Source: JBCCGI01 sp039029355
GTDB lineage: Bacteria > Planctomycetota > UBA1135 > GCA-002686595
Reading direction: 5' to 3'
Length of the DNA: 64,000 nt
Assembly (NCBI GenBank): GCA_039029355.1
Contig: JBCCGI010000014.1
Span: forward strand, 71,882 to 135,881
In this document: in pieces, positions 51,006 to 60,324 of the stretch
Position numbering within the stretch: position 1 is the stretch's first letter
Layout: each line of letters opens with the position of its first letter
The notes under the pieces: generated by a model
Told to the model about the DNA's origin: nothing
The model's database searches: none
The model's input: the letters and a program-made list of their open reading frames with translations, nothing else
Translations under genes and position numbers: made by a program

Positions 51006-52475
51006 CTACTCGGGGATCTCGATCAGCGTGTAGTACGCGTCGTCGTGCAGCAGCGGCTGGCCGTCGGCCGAGCGCAGCTCGGGCAGGTGCAGCTCGTGCA
51101 CGTAGCCCGCGCGCAGGCCATCGACCTTCAGGCGCAGCGTGAGCCCGTCCTCGGACGGGCGCGCCTCGACCACGTCGAGCTCCTGCGTCTCCATCTCGGC
51201 GCTGCCGTAGCTGGCGTGCAGGCGGTAGGTGTAGCTCTCCATCCGCAGCGCGCTCGGGTCCTCGGCGGTGGCCGGGTCGATCGGGCGCGTGAACGTCAGC
51301 TCGAAGCCGTCCGGCCGTGCGCGCATCTCGTGGATCTCGAACGGCATCTTGCCGGTCCACGCCACGCGCTGGAGGCCGAAGGGCGCCGAGCCCAGCGACG
51401 GCCAACCGCGGTCGGACATGCCGACCATCAGCGTCTGATCCGTGCCCCACGCGACGCGGATCACGCCGCTCGCGAGCCCGCGCCGGAACGGGAACACGGC
51501 GCCCTGGTAGCGGCCGCCGACCTCCTCGAGGTAGACGCGCAGCAGCATGGCGGCGTACTGGTCACCGACGAACACCTGCCCGGCGAAGGGGCCGAAGGCG
51601 CCGTCCGTTTGGTCCCAGACAAAGCCCGACGGCGAGCGCCCGGTCTTGTCGTACGGGAACCACACCGCGGGCAGCTCGAAGCTGGGGATGGTCTCGTGCA
51701 CGTCCGGCATCAGCACGCCGTCGGGCGGGTCGCCGGGGTCGCCGTAGGTCCACTCCGACTCCTCGCACGAGAACATGCCCCACGGGTGCCCGTGGCACGA
51801 ACCGGGGCGCAGCAGCGAGAGCTTGCTCGCGCCGCACCACTCGCCCTGGTTGTCGGTGTAGAAGACGTCGCCCCACGGGCTGTTCTGGATGCCGGCGGGC
51901 GAGCGGAGCCCGCAGCAGACCGGCTCCCACGTCCCGTCCAAGCCGATGCTGAGCGCGAAGCCGCGCCAGTTCGCGCGCCCGAAGGGCTCGCCACCGAAGG
52001 GCTTGTTCGTCGTGATCCAGAGCCGGCCGTCGGGACCGAGCCGCGGCCCGAAGTTGTACTCGTGGTAGTTGCCGCTGATGTGCCACGGGTCGGCGACGGT
52101 CTCGAGCTCGTCCATCCGGTCGTCGCCGTCGACGTCGCGCATGCGCGACAGCTCGCCGCGCTGGACGGTGTAGATCCAACCCTCGTGGACGAGCAGGCCG
52201 AGGGTCTCCTGGAGTCCCTCGGCGAACAGCGTGTAGCGCACGACGCCCGGCTCCTCGGCGTCCGCGGCGAAGGCGTTGTCGACGACCCACACCTGCCCGC
52301 GCCGCGTGCAGACGATGGGGCGTCCGTCCGGAAGCAGCGCCATCCCGCCCACCTCGAGCACGACCCCTTCGGGCTGGGGGACGGTGATCAGGCGGTAGAA
52401 GTCGGCTTCCTCTTCGGGCGCGGCGGCGTCCTGCGCGGCCAGCGCGGCGGCCGCAAGCAGCAGGGGACCTACCAT
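51006..52475 (-). CDS. Secreted beta-propeller dehydrogenase-like protein (TIGR02604/sorbosone dehydrogenase type)
   Basis: 489 residues with a signal peptide (MVGPLLLAAAALAAQDAAA). The propeller carries GMALLPDGRPIVCTRRGQVW, LGLLVHEGWIYTVQRGELSR, DVDGDDRMDE, CCGLRSPAGIQNSPWGDVFY, TDNQGEWCGASKL and SCHGHPWGMF, the pattern of planctomycete/verrucomicrobial membrane-bound dehydrogenase domains and PQQ-type sugar dehydrogenases. Its ATG lies 7 bases inside the end of the cytochrome gene, so electrons probably pass from this protein to that one. The sugar or alcohol substrate is unknown. Confidence 0.85.
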   Translation of the reverse strand: MVGPLLLAAAALAAQDAAAPEEEADFYRLITVPQPEGVVLEVGGMALLPDGRPIVCTRRGQVWVVDNAFAADAEEPGVVRYTLFAEGLQETLGLLVHEGWIYTVQRGELSRMRDVDGDDRMDELETVADPWHISGNYHEYNFGPRLGPDGRLWITTNKPFGGEPFGRANWRGFALSIGLDGTWEPVCCGLRSPAGIQNSPWGDVFYTDNQGEWCGASKLSLLRPGSCHGHPWGMFSCEESEWTYGDPGDPPDGVLMPDVHETIPSFELPAVWFPYDKTGRSPSGFVWDQTDGAFGPFAGQVFVGDQYAAMLLRVYLEEVGGRYQGAVFPFRRGLASGVIRVAWGTDQTLMVGMSDRGWPSLGSAPFGLQRVAWTGKMPFEIHEMRARPDGFELTFTRPIDPATAEDPSALRMESYTYRLHASYGSAEMETQELDVVEARPSEDGLTLRLKVDGLRAGYVHELHLPELRSADGQPLLHDDAYYTLIEIPE

Positions 52476-55228
52476 CGAACGTCGACCTCGAGCAGCGTCG
52501 GTTGGGACGAGAGCGGGACGGCGATGCGCAGCTCGGCGCCCGCGGGCCCCTCGTGCACGACCGCGTGGAGGTTGGCGGGGCCGCGGAGGCTGAGTACCTG
52601 GTCGTCGTCGACGCGGAACTCGCCGTCGGGCAGCGCCTCGATGCGCTCGCCCGTCGCGGCGCGGAAGTGGATCCACCCCGCTCCGTCGGAGCTCAGCTGG
52701 AAGCTGCGTGTCAGCGTCGCGCCGCCGGGGCCGAGCTTCGGGAGCACGCGCTCGTCGATCTCTACCCCGTCGAGCTCGTAGCGGAAGATCGGATCGCCCT
52801 CGGGCGCGACGCGGCGGCCGCGCACGCGGTAGCCGACATCGTCGGCGGAGCGCGTCGGCCACTCGGCGTCGTCCGCGTCGAGCCGTGCGAAGGGCACGCC
52901 GTCGGGGAAGGCGAGGACGTCCTGGCCCATCGCGTCCTCGAGCTTGCCCGCGCGCCCGTGCCAGGTGCCCTCGGCGTTGAAGAAGCGGCCGCGCCACGCG
53001 CGCGTCAGGCGCGAGCTCTCGACGTCGAACGCAACCCCGAGCCGCTCGGGGAAGCCGACGAGCACCGTGCGCGCGCTGGCGTCCTTGAAGAAGACGCCGA
53101 CCGTGATCGGGCGGTCTATGGGCACGAGCTCGTACTCGCCCTCGTCGACGACGAGGCCCTCGGGCAGGGGCATCGAGGAGCCGAGCGACAGCCAGCTCCA
53201 AAGCGCGTCGGTCTGCCGGGCGGGGTCGCCGCCGTGCAGGTCCTTCGCCGGGCTCTCCCCATCGGGGAAGAAGCTCGGCATGCGCGAGCCCATGCGGATG
53301 CTCCAGGGGTCGAGCAGCAGCGTCCGGAACCAGCTGGGATCGATGCGGCTGCCGACCGTCGCGAGGTCGACCGCCGGGATGCCGAGCCCTTTGTGTCCGG
53401 CCAGGTCGTGGCACTGGATGCAGCCGAGCGCGTTGGTTCCCGCGAGGCTGCGGCCGATGTCGACCTCGTCGGCCGAGAAGAGCGGCGGCGGGTCGGACGG
53501 CCGACCGTCGATTCGGCTGAGGAGCGCGGCCACGGTGCCCACGTGCTCGGCGCCGAACTGCGGCATGCGGGTGAGCATGTAGGGACGCACCGCCTCGCCC
53601 TGGGTCAGCACGCCGTCGAGCGCGTGCGGCAGCAGCTTCCAGCCCACGTGATCGAGCGTCGGCGGCAGGCGTCCTTCGTCGCCTAGGTCCAGGTCGCCCT
53701 CGACGCGGAAGTAGCCCAGGTGATCGTCGGACGGGCCGCCGCGGCCGTCACGTTCGTGGCAGGCGTAGCAGTCGAGCCGGTTGAGCGTGCGTTGGAGCTT
53801 CGCGCCGGGAGTCAGCGGGCGGGAGAAGCCGTAGCGCGCCGCGAGCGCGGCGCGCAGGTGCCCGCGGTCCGCCGCGTCGAGCTCGTACCGCGGGAGGCCG
53901 GCCTTCGGCGCTTCGTCGAGGCACCCGCCCGGCGCCAGCGCGTCGAGGTCACGCAGCCGCTTGCCGGGGGCCGGTTCGTCGTCGGCGTCGTGGCAGGCCG
54001 AGCAGCCCAGCGCGCGGAAGCGCTCCGCGCCGCGGGCGACCAGCGCGGGCTCGAGCGCCTCCTCGCCGCGGGGGTCCGGCGGCGAGACGCGGGCCCAGTG
54101 TCGCAGCGCCGACGACGGGATCGCGCCCTTCGGCAGCCCCGGCCCGGCCCAGGCCACCTCGAGGCCTTCGCCTCCGCCCTGCTCGTACATCACGACCTCG
54201 ATCGCGTGGCGTCCGGCGATGAGGTTCACCTCGCCGCTCCGCTCGCGCATCGGGTGGTTGCCCCAGTTGTCGACCACCAGCTCGTCGTCGACGTAGAGCC
54301 GAGAGCCGTCGTCGGAGGTCGTGTAGAAGGTCCAGCGACCGCCTTCCGGGACCAGCACGAAGCCGCGGAAACGGAACGAGAAGTGGTCGGGGCGGTGCTC
54401 GGGCAGCTCGTCGAGGTTCTCCACGACCTCCGCGCGCACGGGCATCACGCCTTCGAGCTTGGCGGGGTTGTCGGTCTCGAAGTACTCGTAGATCAGCCCC
54501 GGCGCGTAGTCGAAGCCCGGCCCGTCCGCGCGCACCTCGCGCAGGGTCAGGTATTGGGCGAGCGCCTGGGCCTCGCTCTCGCTGAGCCCGAGCGACGGCA
54601 TCTCGCCGCTGGGCCGCGTCGAGCGCGGATCGAGCAGGAAGCGCGCCAGCGCCTCGTGCCCGGTCTTGTCGGGCAGGTGGGTGAGGGAGCGCTCGAACGT
54701 CTCGTCGAAGGCCGCGTCCTCGAGCAGCCCGCCCTCGAAGCTCCAAAGCGGCAGCTCCAGGTCCTCGGGCACCTCGAGCGGCGCGTGGCAGGCCACGCAT
54801 CCGATCGAGTGGTACAGCTGGCGCCCGCGTTCCAGTCGTGCGGGCAGGATCGGCACCGGCCCGTCCTCGAATGGCCCGCCGAGCGAGACGAGGTAGGCCA
54901 GCAGCTCGTTCGCCGCCGCTTCGCGCTCCGCCGCCGGCAGGCCTCCCAGAAGATCGGGCATCTCGTCGCCCGGCTCCGCGAGGTGTGCGGCGATCCAGCT
55001 CGCACGCGCGCGCTTGCCGACTCCATCGGAGCTCTCCGAGCCGGTCAGGCTCGGCGCGGGCAGCAGCGGCAGCCGTTCGCTCCACGCGTCTTCGGGCGCG
55101 TGGCAGGCGACGCAGCGCAGCTCGGTCAGCAGCTCCTCGCCGCGCGCCGCGACGCCGACGGCGCGCACTCCGGCCTGGGGCGCGGAGAGGAGCGGCAGAG
55201 CGGCGACAACGATGGGGGTGAGCAGCAC
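52469..55228 (-). CDS. Multiheme c-type cytochrome with PA14 domain
   Basis: 919 residues with a signal peptide (MLLTPIVVAALPLLSA). Five CxxCH haem sites: CVACH near residue 40, CVACH near 145, CSACH, CYACH and CIQCH. Between the second and third sits a PA14 domain (YEYFETDNPAKLEGVMPVRA, GRWTFYTTSDDGSRLYVDDE, AGRHAIEVVMYEQGGGEGLE), a carbohydrate-binding module. The C-terminal 250 residues form a beta-sandwich without haem motifs. It is the likely electron acceptor of the adjacent dehydrogenase, tethered to glycan by PA14 (inference). Confidence 0.9.
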   Translation of the reverse strand: MLLTPIVVAALPLLSAPQAGVRAVGVAARGEELLTELRCVACHAPEDAWSERLPLLPAPSLTGSESSDGVGKRARASWIAAHLAEPGDEMPDLLGGLPAAEREAAANELLAYLVSLGGPFEDGPVPILPARLERGRQLYHSIGCVACHAPLEVPEDLELPLWSFEGGLLEDAAFDETFERSLTHLPDKTGHEALARFLLDPRSTRPSGEMPSLGLSESEAQALAQYLTLREVRADGPGFDYAPGLIYEYFETDNPAKLEGVMPVRAEVVENLDELPEHRPDHFSFRFRGFVLVPEGGRWTFYTTSDDGSRLYVDDELVVDNWGNHPMRERSGEVNLIAGRHAIEVVMYEQGGGEGLEVAWAGPGLPKGAIPSSALRHWARVSPPDPRGEEALEPALVARGAERFRALGCSACHDADDEPAPGKRLRDLDALAPGGCLDEAPKAGLPRYELDAADRGHLRAALAARYGFSRPLTPGAKLQRTLNRLDCYACHERDGRGGPSDDHLGYFRVEGDLDLGDEGRLPPTLDHVGWKLLPHALDGVLTQGEAVRPYMLTRMPQFGAEHVGTVAALLSRIDGRPSDPPPLFSADEVDIGRSLAGTNALGCIQCHDLAGHKGLGIPAVDLATVGSRIDPSWFRTLLLDPWSIRMGSRMPSFFPDGESPAKDLHGGDPARQTDALWSWLSLGSSMPLPEGLVVDEGEYELVPIDRPITVGVFFKDASARTVLVGFPERLGVAFDVESSRLTRAWRGRFFNAEGTWHGRAGKLEDAMGQDVLAFPDGVPFARLDADDAEWPTRSADDVGYRVRGRRVAPEGDPIFRYELDGVEIDERVLPKLGPGGATLTRSFQLSSDGAGWIHFRAATGERIEALPDGEFRVDDDQVLSLRGPANLHAVVHEGPAGAELRIAVPLSSQPTLLEVDVRW

Positions 55229-55274
55229 CGGCGCCCGAGTCTACCGCGAGCTGCGCATCGCGCGCAGCTCCCGA

Positions 55275-55916
55275 TCAGGAGAGGCGCACGCGGCCGCGCC
55301 CGGTCGCGAGGGTCGCGACGAGGGCGGGCCGGGTCCCCGGCGCGATACGGAGCGGCGTTCCCAGGGCGTTGAGCGCCGCCTCGAGGCGTGTTGGATCGGG
55401 ATGCTCCGCCTCTAGCCCGACCAGCTCGGCCTCCGTGGCGAGCGCTCCGGCTGGATGGTCGGATTCTCCCCAATTGATAAAGAAAGGTATCAGCCCGCCC
55501 TCATGCACCACGCGCGGGTCGGTGAAGGCCCAGGAGAGGCGCGAGCCGTCGGGGCGTTCGCGGGACATGCTCTCGACCTCTCCCAGCTCGAACCCCGCCG
55601 CCGCGGCTGCGGCGCGCTGCGCAGCGAGATCCTCTCGACGCACGGACCATCCGACCAGGCGCGGCGTCAGCCCCGGCCGCAGGCCGAACATGCGCGGCCG
55701 CGAGGGCTCGGGCTGAGCGGGGTCGGGCGCGATGACCTCCAGGTAGCACCGCGGGCCGAGGCCGAGCAGCGCGTTGTGGGTGCCGGCGCCTCGGTGCGTG
55801 CCGCCCGGGGCGAGCGGGACCCCGAGCCGCTCCTCCACCGCGCGCACGCCGGCCTCCAGCTCGGGAACCGCGAACACCAGATGGTCGACGCCGTCGGGAA
55901 CGCTCATGCGAGGCAT
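55275..55916 (-). CDS. VOC/glyoxalase-like domain protein
   Basis: 213 residues: VDHLVFAVPELEAGVRAVEE, RLGVPLAPGGTHRGAGTHNA, LLGLGPRCYLEVIAPDP, then a second half with VHEGGLIPFFINWGESDHPA. This is the glyoxalase_3-type double beta-alpha-beta fold. His in VDHLVF and Glu in YLEVIAPD are candidate metal ligands. The substrate is unknown. An ATG at 55907 is an equally good start. It is divergent from the sulfatase gene with only 20 bases between. Confidence 0.83.
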   Translation of the reverse strand: MPRMSVPDGVDHLVFAVPELEAGVRAVEERLGVPLAPGGTHRGAGTHNALLGLGPRCYLEVIAPDPAQPEPSRPRMFGLRPGLTPRLVGWSVRREDLAAQRAAAAAAGFELGEVESMSRERPDGSRLSWAFTDPRVVHEGGLIPFFINWGESDHPAGALATEAELVGLEAEHPDPTRLEAALNALGTPLRIAPGTRPALVATLATGRGRVRLS

Positions 55917-55936
55917 TAGACTCTGTCGCCGGAACG

Positions 55937-57655
55937 ATGGCAGCTCCGCGTCTCCTCTCGATCGCCCTCCTCGTGCTCGCCGCCTCGTGCGGTGGCGGAG
56001 GGGAGGAGCGTCCGCGGTCGGCGCTCCTGATCACGATGGACACCACGCGCGCCGACGCGCTGTCGTGCTACGGCGCGCCGCCCGGCGTGACGCCGCACCT
56101 CGACGCGCTCGCAGCGGAAGGCGTGCTCTACGAGGAAGCGCGCACGACCGCGCCGGTCACCATGCCGTCGCACGCGTCGATGCTGACCGGGCTGTATCCC
56201 CTGCGGCACACCGTGCGGACCAACAGCCAGGCGGCGCTGCCGGCCAGCGCGCTCACGCTGGCCGAGGCGGCGCGCGATGCGGGCCTGTCGACGGCGGCTT
56301 TCGTGGCGGCGGTCGTGCTGGCGGACGACTTCGGGCTCGCGCAGGGCTTCGACACGTACGACCAGCCCGAGCGCCCGGCCGTGCAGACCGAGGCGCACTA
56401 CGAGAGCCGCGACGCCGAGGACGTGGTGTCGGCCGCGCTCGCGTGGCTCGACGCGCGCGACCCCGACGAGCCGTTCTTCGCGTGGGTGCACTTCTTCGAC
56501 CCGCACCTGCCCTACGACCCGCCGGCCGACCTCGTCGAGCAGGCGGGCGGCAACCCGTACCACGCCGAGGTCGCCCGCATGGACCGCGCGATCGGCCGCC
56601 TGCTGGACGCGCTGCGCGCGAAGGGGCGGCTGGACGATACGCTCGTGCTCGCCGTCGCCGACCACGGCGAGGCGCTCGAGCAGCACGGCGAGGGCACCCA
56701 CGGCTGCCTGGTCTACGACCCGGTGATCCGCGTGCCGATGATCGTGCGCGACGCCGGCGACCCGCGCGCGGGAACCCGCTCGGACGAGATCGTCAGCGTG
56801 ACGGACGTCTACCCGACCGTGGCCGAGGCGTTGGGGCTGCCCGCCGCCGCCGACGTCGACGGGCGCAGCCTCTTCCGCCGGACGGTGCCGGACGACCGCG
56901 GCGTGTACTTCGAGAGCTACTACGGCTTCTTCAGCTTCGGCTGGAGCCAGCTCGCCGGCTGGGCCGATCGGCGCGGCAAGACCATCGTCAGCTCGCGGCC
57001 GGAGTTCTACGTCGTGCGCGACGATCCGGGCGAGCTCGACGACCGCATCGCGGCGCACGCGCCGATCGTCGAGCAGCACCGCGAGCGCATCGCGAAGCTC
57101 GCCGCGGCGCCGTCGCTCGAGCGCACCGCGGACGACCGCGCTACGCAGGCGGTCGAGGATCAGCTGCGCGCGCTCGGCTACACGGGCGCGGGTGGAGGCG
57201 ACGAGGACCCGCTGCACCCGCTCGCGCCCTCGACGCGGCCGAGTCCCAGCGACCGCATCGCGTCGCACCGCGCCTATCTGCGCTCGATTACGCTGCACTT
57301 CGCCGGCCAGTCGGCCGAGGCCGCGACGCTGCTCGAGGAGATCGTGCGCGAGAACGGGCTCCACCACCTGGCGTGGAGCCAGCTCAGCACCTGCTACGTC
57401 GCGCTCAAGCGCTACGAGGAGGCGATCACGGCCGCGCACCGCAGCCTGGAGATCGGCCAGGAGTGGTACGGCCCCCACGAGAACCTTGGCGTTAGCTACG
57501 ACAACCTCGAGCGCTACCCCGAAGCCGTCGAGCAGTACAAGCGCGTGCTGGCGCTGCGGCCCGGGCACCGCGAGATCCGCGACCGGTTGGTGCTGCTGCT
57601 GCGCTACCTGAAGCGCGAGGACGAGGCCAAGCGCTACGCCGCGGAAGCGCCCTAG
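55937..57655 (+). CDS. Sulfatase/phosphodiesterase-fold lipoprotein with TPR tail
   Basis: 572 residues, lipobox LAASC (C18). The alkaline-phosphatase superfamily domain covers about 30-380: LLITMDTTRADALSCYG with the metal Asp, TMPSHASMLTGLYPLRHTVR at about 75-94, VHFFDPHLPYDPP, AVADHGEALEQHGEGTHG. At the nucleophile position the residue is T75 in T-M-P-S-H, not the Cys/Ser of C/S-x-P-x-R that becomes formylglycine. It is therefore more likely a phosphodiesterase-like enzyme than a true sulfatase (inference). The C-terminal 130 residues are TPRs (LAWSQLSTCYVALKRYEEAI, YPEAVEQYKRVLALRPGH). Confidence 0.88.
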   Translation: MAAPRLLSIALLVLAASCGGGGEERPRSALLITMDTTRADALSCYGAPPGVTPHLDALAAEGVLYEEARTTAPVTMPSHASMLTGLYPLRHTVRTNSQAALPASALTLAEAARDAGLSTAAFVAAVVLADDFGLAQGFDTYDQPERPAVQTEAHYESRDAEDVVSAALAWLDARDPDEPFFAWVHFFDPHLPYDPPADLVEQAGGNPYHAEVARMDRAIGRLLDALRAKGRLDDTLVLAVADHGEALEQHGEGTHGCLVYDPVIRVPMIVRDAGDPRAGTRSDEIVSVTDVYPTVAEALGLPAAADVDGRSLFRRTVPDDRGVYFESYYGFFSFGWSQLAGWADRRGKTIVSSRPEFYVVRDDPGELDDRIAAHAPIVEQHRERIAKLAAAPSLERTADDRATQAVEDQLRALGYTGAGGGDEDPLHPLAPSTRPSPSDRIASHRAYLRSITLHFAGQSAEAATLLEEIVRENGLHHLAWSQLSTCYVALKRYEEAITAAHRSLEIGQEWYGPHENLGVSYDNLERYPEAVEQYKRVLALRPGHREIRDRLVLLLRYLKREDEAKRYAAEAP

Positions 57656-57702
57656 AAAAGGAAGCGGACAATCCTGCCCGCCCGAGCGGGTAGCATCGCG
57701 CC

Positions 57703-58884
57703 GTGACCTCCCTGCGCGAACACTGGACTCTGCATCCCGAAGTCGTCTTTCTCAACCACGGCTCGTTTGGCGCCTGCCCGCGCGTCGTGCTCGACGTTCA
57801 GGCGGAGCTTCGCGCACGGCTCGAGCGCGAGCCCGTTCGCTTCATGGCGCGCGAGCTCCACGAGCGCCTCGACGAGGTGCGCGCCGCGCTGGGCGCGTTT
57901 CTGGGTGCGGCTCCCGAGGACCTCGCCTTCCTGCCCAACGCGACCACGGGCGTGAACTCGGTGCTGCGCTCGATGGACCTCGCGCCGGGCGACGAGGTCC
58001 TGTTCACCAACCACGGCTACAACGCCTGCAACAACACCGTGCGCTACGTCTGCGAGCGCGCGGGCGCGCACCCGGTGGCCGTCGAGCTGCCCTTCCCGCT
58101 GCGGACGGCCGAGCAGGCGGTCGAGGCCGTGCTCGCCGGCGTGACCGACCGTACGCGCGTGGCGTTGATCGACCACGTGACGAGCGCGACCGCGCTGGTG
58201 CTCCCGGTCGAGCGAATCGTCGCTGAGCTGCGCGAGCGCGGCGTCGAGACGCTGATCGACGGCGCGCACGCGCCGGGCATGGTCGCGCTCGACCTCGACG
58301 CCCTCGGCGCCGGCTACTACGCCGGCAACCCGCACAAGTGGATGTGTGCGCCGAAGGGCGCCGCGTTTCTACACGTGCGGCGCGATCTGCAGCCCAGCGT
58401 GCGCCCCGCTGTCATCAGCCACGGCGCCAACGAGCCGGAGCGCGGCCGCTCGCGCTACCTGATGGAGTTCGATTGGCTCGGCACCGGCGACCCGACGGCC
58501 GTGCTGTCGATCCCGGCCGCGATGGGCTTCCTCGGGAGCCTGTTGCCCGGTGGCTGGGACGAGCTGCGCGGGCGCAACCGCGCGCTGGCGCGCGAGGGGC
58601 GCGCGCTGCTGCTCGACGCGCTCGGAGCCGAGCCCGCGGCGCCCGAGGACATGCTCGGCTCGATGGCGGCGGTGACGCTGCCGGCGGGCGAGTCCGACGA
58701 GCAGCCCTCGGCCTTCGCGGTCGACCCGCTTCAGGCGGCGCTCTACGACGAGGAGCGCATCGAGGTGCCGATCTCGGCCTGGCCCACGCACCGCAGCCGC
58801 CTGCTGCGCATTTCCGCCCAGGCCTACAACGAGCCCGACGACTACCGCCGGCTCGCGTCCGCGCTAGCCGAGCGACTTGCGTAG
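57703..58884 (+). CDS. Class V aminotransferase-fold PLP enzyme (isopenicillin-N-epimerase-like)
   Basis: 393 residues from a GTG. Fold type I PLP motifs: FLNHGSFGACPRVVLDVQAE, FLPNATTGVNSVLRSMDLAP, VALIDHVTSATALVLPVERI, TLIDGAHAPGMVALDLDALG, and the Schiff-base lysine in YYAGNPHKWMCAPKG. Relatives are epimerases, desulfurases and hercynylcysteine lyases; the reaction here is open. The 3' end overlaps the convergent membrane protein gene by 21 bases. Confidence 0.88.
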   Translation: MTSLREHWTLHPEVVFLNHGSFGACPRVVLDVQAELRARLEREPVRFMARELHERLDEVRAALGAFLGAAPEDLAFLPNATTGVNSVLRSMDLAPGDEVLFTNHGYNACNNTVRYVCERAGAHPVAVELPFPLRTAEQAVEAVLAGVTDRTRVALIDHVTSATALVLPVERIVAELRERGVETLIDGAHAPGMVALDLDALGAGYYAGNPHKWMCAPKGAAFLHVRRDLQPSVRPAVISHGANEPERGRSRYLMEFDWLGTGDPTAVLSIPAAMGFLGSLLPGGWDELRGRNRALAREGRALLLDALGAEPAAPEDMLGSMAAVTLPAGESDEQPSAFAVDPLQAALYDEERIEVPISAWPTHRSRLLRISAQAYNEPDDYRRLASALAERLA

Positions 58885-60318
58885 CCGGCGCTCGCCGAAG
58901 AGCTCGAGCGCGACGAGCGCGGCGGTCAAAGCCGCGCCGTGCGCGAGCGTCGGCAGGAAGCGGTTGACCAGCACGGCGAGCACCGCCAGCAGGAGCCCAA
59001 AGCCGACCAGCCCACCGCTCCAGTCGTACTTGGTCTGGATCCGGTCGGGCGCCACCGACAGGGGCGCGTTGCGGACGCAGGTGGGGTAGACCCACCGCGT
59101 CACGAACAGCGACACGAGAAACCCCGGCAGCGCGAGCCGCAGCACGAAGTGCGGGCCGGACTCGATCCACGCGAGCAGGGCGAGCAGCAGGTAGAGCGGT
59201 ACGAGGAACCGCACCGCCACGGCCTTGATCACGGCGCCCGCGGTCGCGCCGGTGGTGAGCGGGCTCGTGGCCAGGACCCAGCTCGCGCGGTAGGACTCGG
59301 ACGCCGGCACGTGCAGCAGCAGCACCGGCAGGTAGACGCACGCGGTGAACAGCAGCACGGCCAAGAGGTCTTCGCGCCCCGCACCGGGGTCGGACAGCGA
59401 CGAGGCCAGCACGAACGCCAGCGGGATCGCGACCATCGGGTAGGTGCGCAGCACCACCTCGCGCTCGCGCGGAAGCGCATCGAACACCAGGTCGAAGACC
59501 GCCCGCTCGTCGCGGCGCACCCAGAAGCGGGTCGCCAGCGCGCGCACCGGGCGCAGCGCGAGGCCGAGCAGCGGCTCGCCGCGCGCCACGCGCCGCGCGT
59601 CCGCCGGTCGCACGGCGGTGAGCAGCCCCAGCGCCACGACCCAGACGGCGAGCGGAAGCAGATACGCGAGCGCCCCGCCTTCGCCGAGCGGAGCGGCGAA
59701 CCAGGCCGGCGGCCAGGCCCAGGTCCAGGCCTCCTGCCCAAACGACTCGAGCCGCTGCAGGGCGGGGAACGCCTTGCGGCCCAGGATGAAGCCCACCACC
59801 GCGCCCACCAGCAGCGCGGTCTGCAGCAGCACGAGCAGCGGCTCGGCGCGCTGCCCAAGGACCGCCTGCACCACCAGCAACGCCGCGCTGATGGCCGTCA
59901 CCACGCCGATCGCCCCGGCGCCGATCAGCACCCGCCCGAGCGGACCCGTCCCGTCCGGCGCGAAGGCCACCGCCGGCAACACCGACCCCAGCGACAGCCA
60001 GACGACGATGACGAGCACGTGCAGCGTGCGTGCGAGCCGCAGGTCGCGGTCGGTGACCGGGAGCGCCCCGACCCAATCCGCCGCGGCGTCGCCGCGCAGC
60101 AGGTAGCCGAACTCACCCAACAGCGGCATCGTCACGAGCACCGACGTGATCGAGAGCACGTAGACGCCGTAGCCCAGCGGCCCCAGCGCGTCGCCCGCGA
60201 GCCACGCCAACACGCTCGCGATCAGCGCGTGCGAGAGCAGCGGCGCGACCGGCAGGTTCGCCCCACGGCCGTCGCCCGAGAGCCGCGCGCGCAGCAGGAC
60301 GAGGGCGCGGCTCGTCAT
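58864..60318 (-). CDS. Polytopic membrane protein, ABC-2 permease-like
   Basis: 484 residues with about 12 predicted helices (LLSHALIASVLAWLAGDALG, LARTLHVLVIVVWLSLGSVL, LLVLLQTALLVGAVVGFILG, FLVPLYLLLALLAWIESG). The order and the cytosolic stretch LLRGDAAADWVGALPVTDRD recall ABC-2 exporter permeases of the large bacterial type, but no ATPase gene lies in the window beside it. The substrate is unknown. The downstream thioredoxin gene is unrelated in function as far as can be seen. Confidence 0.7.
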   Translation of the reverse strand: MTSRALVLLRARLSGDGRGANLPVAPLLSHALIASVLAWLAGDALGPLGYGVYVLSITSVLVTMPLLGEFGYLLRGDAAADWVGALPVTDRDLRLARTLHVLVIVVWLSLGSVLPAVAFAPDGTGPLGRVLIGAGAIGVVTAISAALLVVQAVLGQRAEPLLVLLQTALLVGAVVGFILGRKAFPALQRLESFGQEAWTWAWPPAWFAAPLGEGGALAYLLPLAVWVVALGLLTAVRPADARRVARGEPLLGLALRPVRALATRFWVRRDERAVFDLVFDALPREREVVLRTYPMVAIPLAFVLASSLSDPGAGREDLLAVLLFTACVYLPVLLLHVPASESYRASWVLATSPLTTGATAGAVIKAVAVRFLVPLYLLLALLAWIESGPHFVLRLALPGFLVSLFVTRWVYPTCVRNAPLSVAPDRIQTKYDWSGGLVGFGLLLAVLAVLVNRFLPTLAHGAALTAALVALELFGERRLRKSLG

Positions 60319-60324
60319 GCGCCC

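Noticed and set aside
55937..57655. Call as a formylglycine sulfatase
   Set aside because: The nucleophile position is Thr and the following Arg is His, so the formylglycine signature is absent. Only the superfamily fold is supported.
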